Positions 11,442-21,784 of a stretch of DNA of 64,000 nucleotides are shown one piece after another (within the stretch, counting starts at the first letter, position 1; each line of letters starts with the position of its first letter). The notes beneath the pieces were generated by a model, which made no database searches, was not told the DNA's origin, and saw only the letters and a list, made by a program, of their open reading frames with translations. The DNA comes from Iris pallida (lineage: Eukaryota > Streptophyta > Magnoliopsida > Asparagales > Iridaceae), in assembly GCA_029216955.1 (NCBI GenBank), contig JANAVB010016199.1, positions 12,011,714-12,075,713 on the forward strand, read 5' to 3'. Both the position numbers and the translations under genes were made by a program.

Positions 11442-14400
11442 TATAACGCCCCAGTCCTAAAATACGTAGGACTAGGAACGTAGACATGTCAGCCGTATAA
11501 TAAATATAAGTAAGCTGTAAAATACAGTAAACCACACCTAACTATTCTCATCCATAAAATAAAATCAAGCTTTTATAGAAATAAGTAAGAAATTGTCTGT
11601 TTACATGTAGTTGGGCGGAGACAAATCCACTACCAACTAATAAAAAAAAGAGATACATGACATACGAATGAATTGGCAAAAGTAGCAAGAAAGGTCCAAG
11701 GCACATCATCTTCAAAGAAATGGAGAAGACCACGACCTCAGCTAGGATACCTGCAGAAGATATGAACACACACCTGGGGAATAACCAGGTCCTCAGAGGG
11801 ACGTAACAAGATACAGTAAGAACATGCTAATATGAACTGTCAAAATAATAATAATATGCAAGACTCTCCTAGACACCAATATGCAAAAAGGAATGCTATC
11901 CATCTATTGTGCAATTTAGAGGACAACTTTCATGCATGCGCATGGGTGGAATTTTGGCTATATGTACATAACTGGCATCCAGTCATCTGTATCTGTCCGT
12001 AACGTCCAAAATGTCAGAGGATATCTGCAAATATATATCGCCATAGTTCCTTTCGAAAACTATGATTTACCTGTTTGGCTTTCCATATGCACTAGCGACT
12101 GTCCTCCCCAGTATTTCCTATACTGTTCAAGTCATATCCAAACCTGTCCAGTTTTGTAACTGCTTGAGTCTCTATATCCTAGTCATAGCAATTACGAACA
12201 ACTACCGTCACACGACTTTAGAGATGGCCAATCCATAAGTCGTGCCCCTAGCAAAATGTCTCAAACCGTGTAGTATGAGTGTCATGGCCTAAGGAGATAT
12301 AAGGATATCCCCCAACAAGAAGGTAGTCCGCTAAAACTAAGTTAACATGCATATAGTAAAGAAAAATGACTAAAAGAGTCTCTTGCATCCAAGTGTGGCT
12401 TGGGCGCACAATTTATAACAATTAAAAATAACAAATATGAAACAAAGTAAAAAATGCAAAAAATTAATAATTTGACAGTTAATTAGCAAGGTATACTTGC
12501 CTGGTAGGACGCCTGGTGTGCTGCAATGATCAATGTGGCACAAAATATAACCTCGATGTTACAACTACGCAAAACGACCTCCGATGATGGCACGGATGGT
12601 TCCAGTGGGTCCAGAAGAATCAATTTAGCTGGCAACGACATAAAGAAGTCTAGATTCGGAAGGGAGTAGGAATATGATGGTCAAAATTGGTAATGATGGA
12701 ATTGGAGGAAATAATTTATATATACATTTTAGAAAAGTATTTCTAATATGAGAAGTTATATTTACTAGCAAAATAATATTTGAAAATAGAGAAATAACTC
12801 GATTTAGACTAGAAGCCAAAGTCTGTATAAATACGCTTATAAATAATAACTATACTTCATAAAATATTTTAAATAAATCTTTGTAAACATTAATAACTCA
12901 TTTAGATCAAAATTATATTTAAAATTGGTAGAAAAAATAATAATATAAAAATAATTTTAGGGTTTATAAATTTATTTTGAAAATAGGCGTGGACTACACA
13001 CATTATTATAAATCAAAATATTTTAAATAAATATTTTGGAAGTCTACAAATTTATTTGGGCTAAAAATCTTACTTTTGTTAAAATAAAATAGTTTGGACA
13101 AAAACTCCTTGAAAATAGCTAGAACTATTATTAAATATATTTTATTTGATTATAAAATAATTATATAATAATACTATTGTTAATACCTAATTTATCTAGC
13201 ATTACAACAAAACAAAGATAATACTATTACTACTACTATTAATAATAATAGTAATATTTGTAATAATAACAAAAATAAAAATTATCATGAAAACAAAACG
13301 GAACAAAACCAAAACAAAACAACACCTACTACACAAAATAAAATAATATATATCTCTTAAAATAGTATAACAATGGTAAACATATAATGAATATAATAAA
13401 TTAAAAAAAATAGCATAACTTTATAACTCTGTTCTCTCCTCATAGGGAGAGAACTTTATCATTTACGTTCTCAAAAAAAATAGGAAAGAAGTAACAGTTG
13501 AGGAATGGAGGAGAGGGACAACTGCGTGGAACCACGGCGGCGGTGCGGTACAAGGAGGTGGAGCGGGGAAGTGGAAGGCGGAGAGGGGCCGTGCGACGAG
13601 CGGTGTGAGGATGAGCGCGGGGGAGAAGAAGGTGAGCAGAGGGGATGAGCAGCTGCGGATGCGCCGTGCGGTCAGCGCTCAGCAGCGCAGCTCGCGGAGG
13701 TGCGCGCGTGCGACCGGGGCTCGGCGGTCGGCGCTGCATCTGTCACCCGACGGTCAGGGTGGCTGCTGGATCCGGCTACTAGCGACCTAGATCTGGGCTC
13801 TATGGTTGTCGACTGCGCGAGAGGGCGGTGGCGCCGGTGCAGCGACGGAATAGAGGGTTCTCGGTGGGCACTCAGCCAGAGAGGGCGCCGATGGTGGCTC
13901 GCTCACGAGCGGAGGCGAGGCTACAGGCGGATGACAAGTAAGGCTGTGGTGGTGGTGGTGTTATAAAATTTGGGGTTTTGGAGGTGGTTGTGTGGTGGTG
14001 GCGGGTTTCGTGACGGTGATGAAGGGTTAGTGCAGTAGTAGTCGGCCGGTCGTCGTGGGTAAAGGGTTGAATTGGTGACTGGACCGATGGTGAGCGGCCG
14101 ACGAGAGCGACAGGGTGGTTTTGGTGTTGGCGTTTGGCAGTTGATGATGGTCGAACTTGGCCGACGTTCTGTGGTGATCGGGGCGGTTCCGGTGGTGGCT
14201 GTGTGTTGGGGCGGTGAGAGGGTTGGCCACGGAGAAGGCGGCCGTCAGGGATGAGAGATGGATAAAGAACAATGGAAGGCCGAGCTGGTGAGGGTGGCTT
14301 CGGCAGGGAGTCGGCCAGCAAAAATTAGGGTTACGATTAGGATTTTTGTATTGGGGATTTCCATCGGAGTTGTGTTCGACACAAGAATTAGGCTAGGATT

Positions 14401-15383
14401 TTCGTGTCCTGGTGTTAGACACGAGAGAAAATAATATAATTGTAAAAATAAAAATAGTGAAAGAAAACATAGGGACAAGGACACGGTGCACAGACACAGA
14501 CACGATGCACAACATGATGATTGGCTATGGTGTTTGAGAAATTTGTGGAATAATATTATGGAGGAAACAATCGGGAGACTCCCCTATATATGGGGTTGAG
14601 GTATCCTGGTTTGATAAGGATTAGGAACAATTTAAAACCCCTTATAGATAATTTACTCTTAGTTTAAATCAAGTTTAAATCAATTTGAGAAATCCAAAAA
14701 TCATATTTATATTTATATAAAGCTTATCTATAAGTTTAAACTATTTTAAAAATATTTCAATAAAATCAAATTTAAATTTAAATTGCCAAAAATGTTAAGC
14801 ATTAAATTCACGAATTTCAAAATATCTTTATGATAAATAATACAAATAATTAATTTCAAAAATTAGAATAAATATTTTAAATAGTAATAGGAAATATCTT
14901 TAAAATATATTTTCAATAATTTAAATAAAACAATTTCAAAAATAAACATAAATATTCAAATATTTAAAATACCTTCTTGCTAAATAATTTATTATAAATA
15001 ATAAAATAAATTTTGAAAATATACATGAAATAATTTTTATGCGCTTTACACGAGTCGAATATTCACATAATCTAGTTTTCTAAATTACCACTATTAAAAT
15101 AAGATAGCCTTTTATAAATAACTAAAATAATAAGTTTTGGCAACCTAGATAGATACTTTTCACAACTTTTAATAAAATTAATTATTATATATATTATTTT
15201 GAAACCATCACCGATAATAAAATCGAAAACCTTTTTTCTAAAAATATGTACCTCGCACATATTCGCACTCGACGAGTAAATACGAAAAACGTAAATTCTC
15301 GCGCGACGTACAATACGACTACGCGATGTATAAATACAAAAAAAATAGTGCTAAAAATATAGTAGAAATTTAGGGGTTTTACA
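11442..15383 (-). repeat. 5' LTR of element A
   Basis: The right copy begins with a degraded TATAACGCCCC and ends GGGGTTTTACA at 15383, followed by the GGTAC duplication. It is collinear with 6283-10216 over its whole length, with substitutions and small indels. Confidence 0.93.
13498..14330. other. GC-rich block inside the right LTR of A
   Basis: Counterpart of the 8345-9170 block. The overlapping frames of 80-150 codons differ from those in the left copy through indels, which argues against a selected protein. Confidence 0.6.
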
Positions 15384-15388
15384 GGTAC

Positions 15389-15996
15389 TATCTCTGGTAC
15401 TGGCTTTGGTGCATCAATAGCCATAGAATAGGCTCTCAATTGAGTCACTTTTTGTTGCTGTTGCTGTTGCTGCCCGAACCTCTACTGCTGGGTCGAAAGC
15501 GGTGCTCTAGACTGAGGTACAGTATGTCCTAGTGGTTCTTCTCCTCTAGGATAGGTTAATGGACATTCTCGAAGCTGATGTGCAGACGATCCACATGCAA
15601 GACATTGCCCGAGCTTCTTCTGGCAGATGTCAGTTGCATGTCCTGGCCTCTAACAAAATACATAAATTATGGGAGCCTGCCTCTGTTGCTGTGGAGCTGG
15701 AGCTCTGAGCGGTAGACGGTACTACTGCTGCTGGGGTGCATGTGGGCGATAAGGCTGCTGCTGCTGATGTACATGTGGTTTAGACTGGAATACAAGGCGC
15801 TTGGCAGGGCTCTCATAGTGGCTGGTGCTAGCATACGACCTCTCGTTACTGGCCATCAGACGAGCCTCTAAACTCCATGGTAACTCTAGGCTCTGATAGT
15901 AGCTCATAGCTCCCCTGGCCGTAAGTAAGATGCTAATCTCTAGAGCAAGTCTGTAGCTGAACCTACTTGCCATCTCCTCAGGGTCTTGTAGAAGCA
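15389..15996 (-). pseudogene. Element B gag remnant with CCHC zinc knuckle
   Basis: On the minus strand this holds the C-terminal half of a gypsy gag. The PEEMASRF...LALEI segment near 15950 aligns with the RAQRFQQGL..EI and KAMRFQQGL..EI segments of H and J. A Gln/Pro/His-rich linker follows. A perfect CX2CX4HX4C knuckle (CLACGSSAHQLREC) is at about 15562-15603, just after a second, broken knuckle (...RPGHATDIC) that follows an in-frame stop. It belongs with the pol remnant left of element A. The gag N-terminus is absent because element D starts at 15997. Confidence 0.85.
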
Positions 15997-17156
15997 TGAA
16001 AAGTACTAAAAGAGGTGCATATATTTTATGCGCCTAAAAATATGACATTCCTAAGTCAAAGGCTGTTAACTAAAGACTTAGAATTTCTAAAAGACGCATT
16101 GTCCAAAGTTGGGCCAGAGAGACGGATGGTCTCTTTAGACGCATGATGTGTTTTTATCTCTTGTGATAAAAGACAAACTTTGGGCAATGTGCAATGTTCA
16201 GATTACGATGAAGACGTTAGTAATTCGGTCATCCCCATCATTACACTTTGCTAGCTGTGAAGGAAGCAATTGTATGCGTCTACTTCCAGATCAGTGTTTT
16301 GCAGTAAGCAATTGGAGAAGCTATGCGTTCAAGTTTCGACTGACATGTAGTTATTCAAAGAAAAGCTATTTCTTGCAGCAAGCAACCACTTGCTATGTGT
16401 CTAACAATATTTGACGCATAGTTGATCCTCATCAAATAAATAGTGTGCTAATATGGCAGTGTTTCGTGCAGCACGCCTTAAAATACGTGGTAAGATATAC
16501 GTGATTCTCGAGCACGTTTACTCTCCACTAACCTCCAAGGCTCATGCGCCTACCCAATTTCATGCATCTCTGAGGCAGAAGATAATGTATTTTCTGTATA
16601 TACGCACATGGCTATTCCAGTAAAAAAAAGCTATAAATAAAGGACAGTTCTTTCCTAGCACAAGGACACATAGAGACAGAGAAGACATGCACAAGGAGAG
16701 ATTACGAACGTTGTTTCTTTGCTAAGAACTTTCAGAGAGAAAAAAAAGAGCTTTCAGTGATAAAGTTCCCCTTGCAATCGAGAATTCATCCACTACAACA
16801 AAAAAACCCTTTTAATGACGCTCGACAAGGAGTTTTAATGACGGTTGATACATAAGCGTTATTAAGTTGAAAAATACCTTTTTTCTATGACGGTTTGGGC
16901 TAATTCTGGGCTTTTTATAACGTTTATAAAATAAAGCGTTATTAATAGTTTAGAGCGGTGGCAAACTTGTAATTCTTTCATTGTATAAAAGCTAAGTGGG
17001 AGAGAGAGAATTTATTTCTCATCCATTTTCTAACCGAGCAGCTCCTCCCCAAACCTCTTCTTCCCCAATTTTTCACTTTTCATTTTCCCTCCTTTTCGGT
17101 TCGACTCCAATTTTTCCTCTCCTAAACTCCAGATCTACGCAAAGGTGGATGCGACG

Positions 17157-17249
17157 ATGGTGGTGGTGAAGAGGCTGAAGAAGGTCGGGGTCGGGAGGAG
17201 GGAGTTCGAGCAGCAGATGGAGGCGGTGGGGAGGGTGCGGCACGAGCAT
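17157..17249 (+). pseudogene. Captured fragment of an LRR receptor-like kinase
   Basis: The 31-codon frame begins MVVVKRLKKVGVGRREFEQQ and continues MEAVGRVRHEH before a TAG stop. In LRR-RLK families with the VVVKRLK...KKEFEQQME..GR pattern (At5g58300/At2g26730 type), this is kinase subdomains II-III, including the invariant-type lysine in VKRL and the alphaC helix glutamate. Only this short stretch is present, without the extracellular repeats or the rest of the kinase. The ATG is probably an internal codon. It must have been captured by the CACTA element from a host gene. No function is expected. Confidence 0.75.
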
Positions 17250-17389
17250 TAGGAGGCGGTGGTATGATCCTCAACTTCAACTCCATTCTAGTTCGATTTT
17301 CGACTATTTTCTCACTTTTATCATCTGGGCAGCGCTTGATTCAGTAGATTTGAGTATTTTATTTTGGGAAAGATTTGATTTTTCCCCCC

Positions 17390-17411
17390 TTAGGGTTAGG
17401 GTTAGGGTTTG
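17390..17411 (+). repeat. Short TTAGGG tract
   Basis: Three TTAGGG units followed by TTTG. Teloboxes and short AGGGTTT runs are common in plant 5' untranslated regions, and this lies just before the captured HD-Zip exon, so it may be part of that gene's leader rather than telomere-derived. Confidence 0.6.
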
Positions 17412-17513
17412 TGTTGTTTGTTCTCGTTACGTTTGTGTCTCGCACCCAGTTATATGTCCAGGTTCATCTAGCTTACCCCGAGCGCCTCCGACGACACCGT
17501 CGCGTACAGTAGT

Positions 17514-17729
17514 GTGCCGACGACGATGCCCAAGGCTCCGCCGTCGTCCTCGCACAGCTCGGTGTCGACGTTCTCGCCGACCGCGTGCGGGGAGGTCGAA
17601 GCGGAGAGGGGCTCCTCTTCGCGGGTGAGCGACGAAGAGGACGGCAACGTGAGGAAGAAGCTCAGGCTTACGAAGGAGCAGTCTGCTCTTTTGGAGAAAA
17701 GGTTCAGAGAACATAGCACTCTCAATCCA
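17514..17729 (+). pseudogene. Captured exon fragment of an HD-Zip class II homeobox gene
   Basis: The frame carries a Ser-rich N-terminal part, an acidic SDEEDGN stretch and then [15 protein letters not shown] and FREHSTLNP, the start of a class II homeodomain-leucine zipper homeodomain (HAT/ATHB2 type). Class II genes have an intron just after the NP of this motif. Here CCA is followed at 17730 by GTAACG, a plausible retained splice donor, after which homology ends. Helices 2-3 of the homeodomain, the zipper and the CPSCE tail are missing. The retained intron points to capture from genomic DNA rather than cDNA. The exon is strongly GC-rich, unlike its surroundings. It probably extends upstream towards 17460 in another frame. 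Confidence 0.85.
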
Positions 17730-19240
17730 GTAACGCTCTACTTAGCATATAGATTGTTCTGATAGCTTTCTTTTGTGCCTCTTTGGCATGTATATTATTT
17801 TATTTGTATAGGAAGTTTATTATTGAATAAAATTCCTTGGATTCGTGATGGAATTTTGCAGGGAAAAAAAAATATGTGACAATGTTTAGACTTCTTTTGA
17901 TAGTTACATTCATAAATAATAGAATCTTTTGGTTATCTCCATCTTGCTTACTGGTGTTAGTTCTTAGCATATATATTTTTATTTTTTTTAATTTTGTTTC
18001 GCTTCTTGTAACCTAGTTTATGTTTATTCTGCTTCTGAATATATAATGAACAGCTTGTGCTCTTTGCGGCTTGGAAGAGGCTTCTCCCATGACTGTGACT
18101 CGGTCTTTCCTCTCCTAAAGTTTGGGTAACAAGTCTTCCACACAACTTAACATGGATTTATTTAAGTTCAGTTAGCTGCCTTAGTTTCTGCTCTGTGAGC
18201 TTTTACTTGTGTTAACAAAGTATATATTAGTCTTGGATAAGACTAGTTTTATTCTCATTTAGTTGATTTACCTTTTACTTTCATCTATGTCATACTTCTA
18301 TACTTGTAAATTGACCTGAGTTACTACGGACCATAATATAACTTGAATGAAAGAATGAGCTATTTTACATATGCCAGAAAAAGCAAATACATTACATGGT
18401 AACAACTATGTGTTTGTGGTGAATCCTTGGTTGTAGAAATTGGAGTATTGGTGGCATAGATTTTAACATGGTATTAGACCAATTACAGTTTTATTTATTT
18501 AGAAGGTTCAAATCATGAATGGCATATTTTAAATTGGTTGAAAAAAAATAATTCCTTTCCCTCTATGTTGGGACTACATAAATGTTGGGACTACATAATT
18601 TTTTTCCTCTATGTTTTATTGCTTGTGTTTCAAGGACTTACTTGCTTATTGGTTCATAATTTTTTCTTGACCGGTCTGGATGGCTCATTGGTTGGAGAGT
18701 TTCCTAGGTACTGTTATCCCTAACTATAAGTTACATGTTGGTGCTGCTTGAGAAGTTTGATGCTGGCTGCTCAGCTTCCAATGTAATCTTTTTTAAGCTT
18801 ATTCATGTTGATTTAAGAGAATGTACTGTCAAGTTTATTCATGCTTCCAATGTAATCTTTTTTTTTTTTTCAGCTTTCCTTCTTTCATATGTGGTCCAAT
18901 CAATTGCAAGATACATTAAATTCAAACAAACGAGGATACTGCTTTTTTCCATAAAGATTTTAGCAGTTGGAGGACCTTTAGTCCCTGGTAGTCCAACAGA
19001 GCTCTGGGTGCAGGTTTTTTGGTAGTTGTAAATGTATATATGTATTTGTAAATGTATATATGTATTTGGATATTCTATTTTGAGAATGTAATGAAGATGT
19101 TGATATGTACCCTATTTTGAGAAATGTAATAAAGATGGTGATATATAATGTTAATTTAATTTTTAGGCCTGACAATTATATGGACTGATTTGGATGTGCT
19201 AATTTGAATAGTATAAAGTGTTATAAATGTGCTGCATTGA
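17730..19240. other. AT-rich interior of the CACTA element
   Basis: There are no convincing exons. The first part could be captured HD-Zip intron sequence. Short direct repeats occur, such as 'gttgggactacata' (18567/18587), 'catgcttccaatgtaatctttttt' variants (18777/18840) and 'gtatatatgtatttg' (19031/19051). Confidence 0.5.
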
Positions 19241-19670
19241 GCCTATACATGTTATCTATTCATGACGTTTTAAAATTGTTCTGAATTGTGCACTATATAT
19301 TAACTATTCATAACGCTTTTATAGAAACTATTCATGACGGTTATTTTATGACGCTTTTGAAAAACATTTATAACACCCGTTTTCATGACGGTTGCTGTAA
19401 AAAAAAAAAGCGTCATGGTTCGTCATTAATGACACTTTTTAGCCGTCATTAAAAGGGTTTTTTGTTGTAGTGATCAACCACCGAGCTTCAACAACTTGTG
19501 CATCAGATCGTCAACGGAGTAAAAAAGTCGAAGTAGACTTAATCTCCATCGCCTCAATCCCTAGATTTTATTGTACTCAAAATTCTTGCTTAAGATTCTT
19601 GTTGTACTTCGTTTTACAATAATACAAAAGATCCTACATTTTTCGGACTCTTTTTGTTTTGAAACAAAAA

Positions 19671-19688
19671 TGATGACTCTGCTGGGGA
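19671..19688 (+). other. Primer-binding site of element D
   Basis: TGATGACTCTGCTGGGGA lies 4 bp after the LTR end. The counterpart in element K is TGGCGACTCTACTGGGGA. This form is typical of Tat/Ogre-lineage gypsy elements. The GG to GA change in the TGG start weakens tRNA pairing in D. Confidence 0.7.
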
Positions 19689-21179
19689 TGACTTTTTCTA
19701 CCGACGAGAAAGTGGTGGCTTAATCTGATGTGACCAAGTTAGGTTCAGTTGAGAAAATATTGGTTGTGTAGTTCGACCAACAAGCATATGAAGCGATGAT
19801 GTTGGATAAAGACTCCACTCCGACCACCAAGAGGCAGAAGTCTAAGTGTGTTCGTAAGGCTTGGATCCCGAAGTCTCTCCCTGCTCTTCCTGACATCGTT
19901 GATGGCAAAGGAAAAGCTCTGGCCACTGTGGGCCTGATTGACAGTTCGAAGGTGCATGGCTCAGTACTATCCACAATAATGTCTAAGGACATTCCTGTTG
20001 TTCAGAGGCATAAGACACACCATGTATCTAAAAAAGGCTCTACCAATGAGCCATCAACTAAGCTCTGTGCTTCTCACGGGAAGAAGAACACCAAGAAGGC
20101 ACATGCTAATCATGCGTCTGTGAAGAAATTTAACACTTGTGACAGAGCGCTTCACTACAATTTGGGAAAAAAGAATGTACAACTTTTGAATTTTGGCAGA
20201 GAAAAATACTACGGTGCTAAAAATTCAAAGGTTGGAACCTCTGTCCCACACTTGGTGGATCTAGTTGAGAGTTCTGCTTCAATACAAAACTCTAGACGCA
20301 TAACTGTAGATAAGAAGTCTATCTTCCATAGACTTTCGTTCACATCAGTTTATATGCGTCCCTCCGTGTTATGCATGAGGATGATAAGAAGCTATACAAG
20401 CTGAAGTCTATGCGCCCCAGTCATCCATGCGTCTCTCTTCCACATGCTATGGACTCATGTACATTGCTTCCCAATGTACCTAAAATGACTCCACATGATA
20501 AAACAACTCAAGACCTAAGTACTGGGTGTTCCTATGTACATAAAACAGGTCAACGAGTTAAGAAACCAACTCTCCAATGCATGGACTTTGTCCAGTCGCA
20601 AAGAAAGGGAAAGGGGGTTGTACACCCTTATATTGACTTGCGTGATATGCTTCGGCATAAGCGTAAATCAACAGAGGTGTCATCAAATACAGTTATGTCA
20701 TGTCAAAGACATCCCTGTGCAAAGATTGTTATCAACTGTTGCTTCTCAAAGACGGTTGATCAACCAATTACGCGATCTGTCTTCACCAGATTGCAACTAA
20801 ATTCTTCGAATTTTTCGTGCCTCGGACGACAACTTTCGGATAACGAAGATGAGTTACAAGAGGCCTTGATTTATGCAACATCTAGTCAAGGTGATGATCA
20901 AGCACCTTCATTCTCTTCATATAGAGGAGATCAAAGAGCCATTTTACCTAAAGGTGTTTATCGAGGAACTCGTTCCCGATCTAAACATTCCTCTTGTGTA
21001 CTCCAAGCTCCCGAACAAAGTAATAGTGGGGGTAGCATCATCCCGATATTGGACCATTCTACATCTCAATCTGATTACAGAGTACCTCACATTTCAGAAA
21101 GAGATGATGCAGTTTCGTAATCTGGGTCAAGCAGTACTAGTTCTAGTAATGCTTCCTTGCATACCTCTCCATCTGGCAG
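19671..21179 (+). pseudogene. Element D, first part of its long Tat/Ogre-type open frame
   Basis: The coding region begins at or next to the primer site. MMTLLG.TFSTDEKVV resembles MATLLGTSFSSDEKVV in element K. Stops at about 19720 and 19769 and a frameshift near 20380-20404 break it. The frames 19796-20404 and 20371-21120 hold most of the sequence: a basic, Lys/His-rich protein with no domain I recognise, corresponding in position to the extra reading frame before gag in Ogre/Tat elements. A single TAA at 21118 then interrupts the frame. Beyond the solo LTR F the same reading frame resumes at 38335, where gag begins. I assign no biochemical role. Confidence 0.75.
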
Positions 21180-21622
21180 TATAACCCCTCTTCCCGAAAT
21201 TTCAAAATAAATATATTTTATTATTTATTTGACTTAAATAGGAATTTAGGGAATTTATAAATATTTTCTATATTAATTATTATTATAGAAGGCTTTAAGT
21301 CAAGGTTAAGTTTTTGAGTACAAGATGACTAGAAATCATGGCACGGATAGTGTGGTCGTGTGCCTTGAATAGTGTTTTAGCCTTGGTAGGGAAGGCTGAG
21401 CCATAGGTGTGTCCCAACTAAAAAAATCAGTCAAAGTTGTGACTTGACCCTATAAATAATTTAATAGTTATTTATTAATATTATTGACATTTAGGATACC
21501 CGGTTGTGTTAAACTAGTCGAGCTTGATCCGAGTCAAACTCAAGCCCATGTAGTGAGGTAGTGCGTCTAAGGACCTCATGTACAGGTATGGTGTATTGAT
21601 ATTTTATTTTAATAATTTAGTA

Positions 21623-21624
<2 letters not shown>

Positions 21625-21680
<56 letters not shown>

Positions 21681-21720
21681 TTTATATATATAAAAAAAAT
21701 ATGTATATATATATATATAT

Positions 21721-21781
<61 letters not shown>
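21625..21781. repeat. (AT)n array left of the GC-rich insert
   Basis: About 155 bp of AT dinucleotides with two short A/T interruptions (21680-21722). It directly abuts the 21782-23476 insert. Confidence 0.95.

Positions 21782-21784
<3 letters not shown>

Larger units (their letters stand above)
6283..15383 (-). mobile_element. Element A: large non-autonomous LTR retrotransposon (LARD-like)
   Basis: Two long direct repeats of 3934 and 3942 bp flank a 1225 bp interior with no gag or pol motif. The 5 bp GGTAC occurs on both outer sides (6278-6282 and 15384-15388), a clean target-site duplication. LTR ends are TGTTATGCCCC (right copy degraded to TATAACGCCCC) and GGGGTTTTACA. Orientation on the minus strand follows from a PPT-like GTAAGTTGGATAGGA just before TGTAAAACCCC, and a leader box GTGGTGGCCCATGCAGG beside the other LTR. 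It sits inside pol-gag of element B. In about 250 bp compared by eye the LTRs differ at roughly 16 sites, so insertion is not recent. Mobilisation would need proteins from a related autonomous gypsy element. Confidence 0.93.
16791..19472. mobile_element. Non-autonomous CACTA (En/Spm) transposon carrying host gene fragments
   Basis: It starts CACTACAACAAAAAAACC and ends in the inverted counterpart GGTTTTTTGTTGTAGTG; the terminal inverted repeats run about 30 bp with one or two differences. The 3 bp ATC is duplicated on both sides (16788-16790 and 19473-19475), as expected for the CACTA superfamily. Subterminal zones contain many short copies of ATGACGGTT, ATAACGCTTT and their complements (16817-16960 and 19262-19450), the usual form of transposase-binding sites. 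No transposase is visible, so it depends on an autonomous relative. Inside are a receptor-kinase fragment (17157) and an HD-Zip fragment (17514). It interrupts the LTR of element D. Confidence 0.95.
15997..19666 (+). repeat. 5' LTR of Tat/Ogre-like element D, split by a CACTA element
   Basis: LTR sequence occupies 15997-16790 and 19473-19666, about 990 bp without the CACTA insertion. It begins TGAAAAGTAC where element B gag homology stops and ends ...GAAACA just before the primer-binding site at 19671. The start is chosen on the TG terminus and on loss of B homology. No 3' LTR is in the window. The related element K has an equivalent LTR end at 54186. Confidence 0.7.

Noticed and set aside
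13872..14321. 149-codon minus-strand frame in the right LTR of element A
   Set aside because: The matching region of the left LTR does not keep the frame, so it is not under selection as protein.
17350..17628. 92-codon Arg-rich frame next to the HD-Zip fragment
   Set aside because: It overlaps the HD-Zip frame in another phase and has only low-complexity Arg/Pro content.
19720..19992. Minus-strand frames opposite element D
   Set aside because: They lie opposite the clearly homologous plus-strand coding of D and show no similarity of their own.
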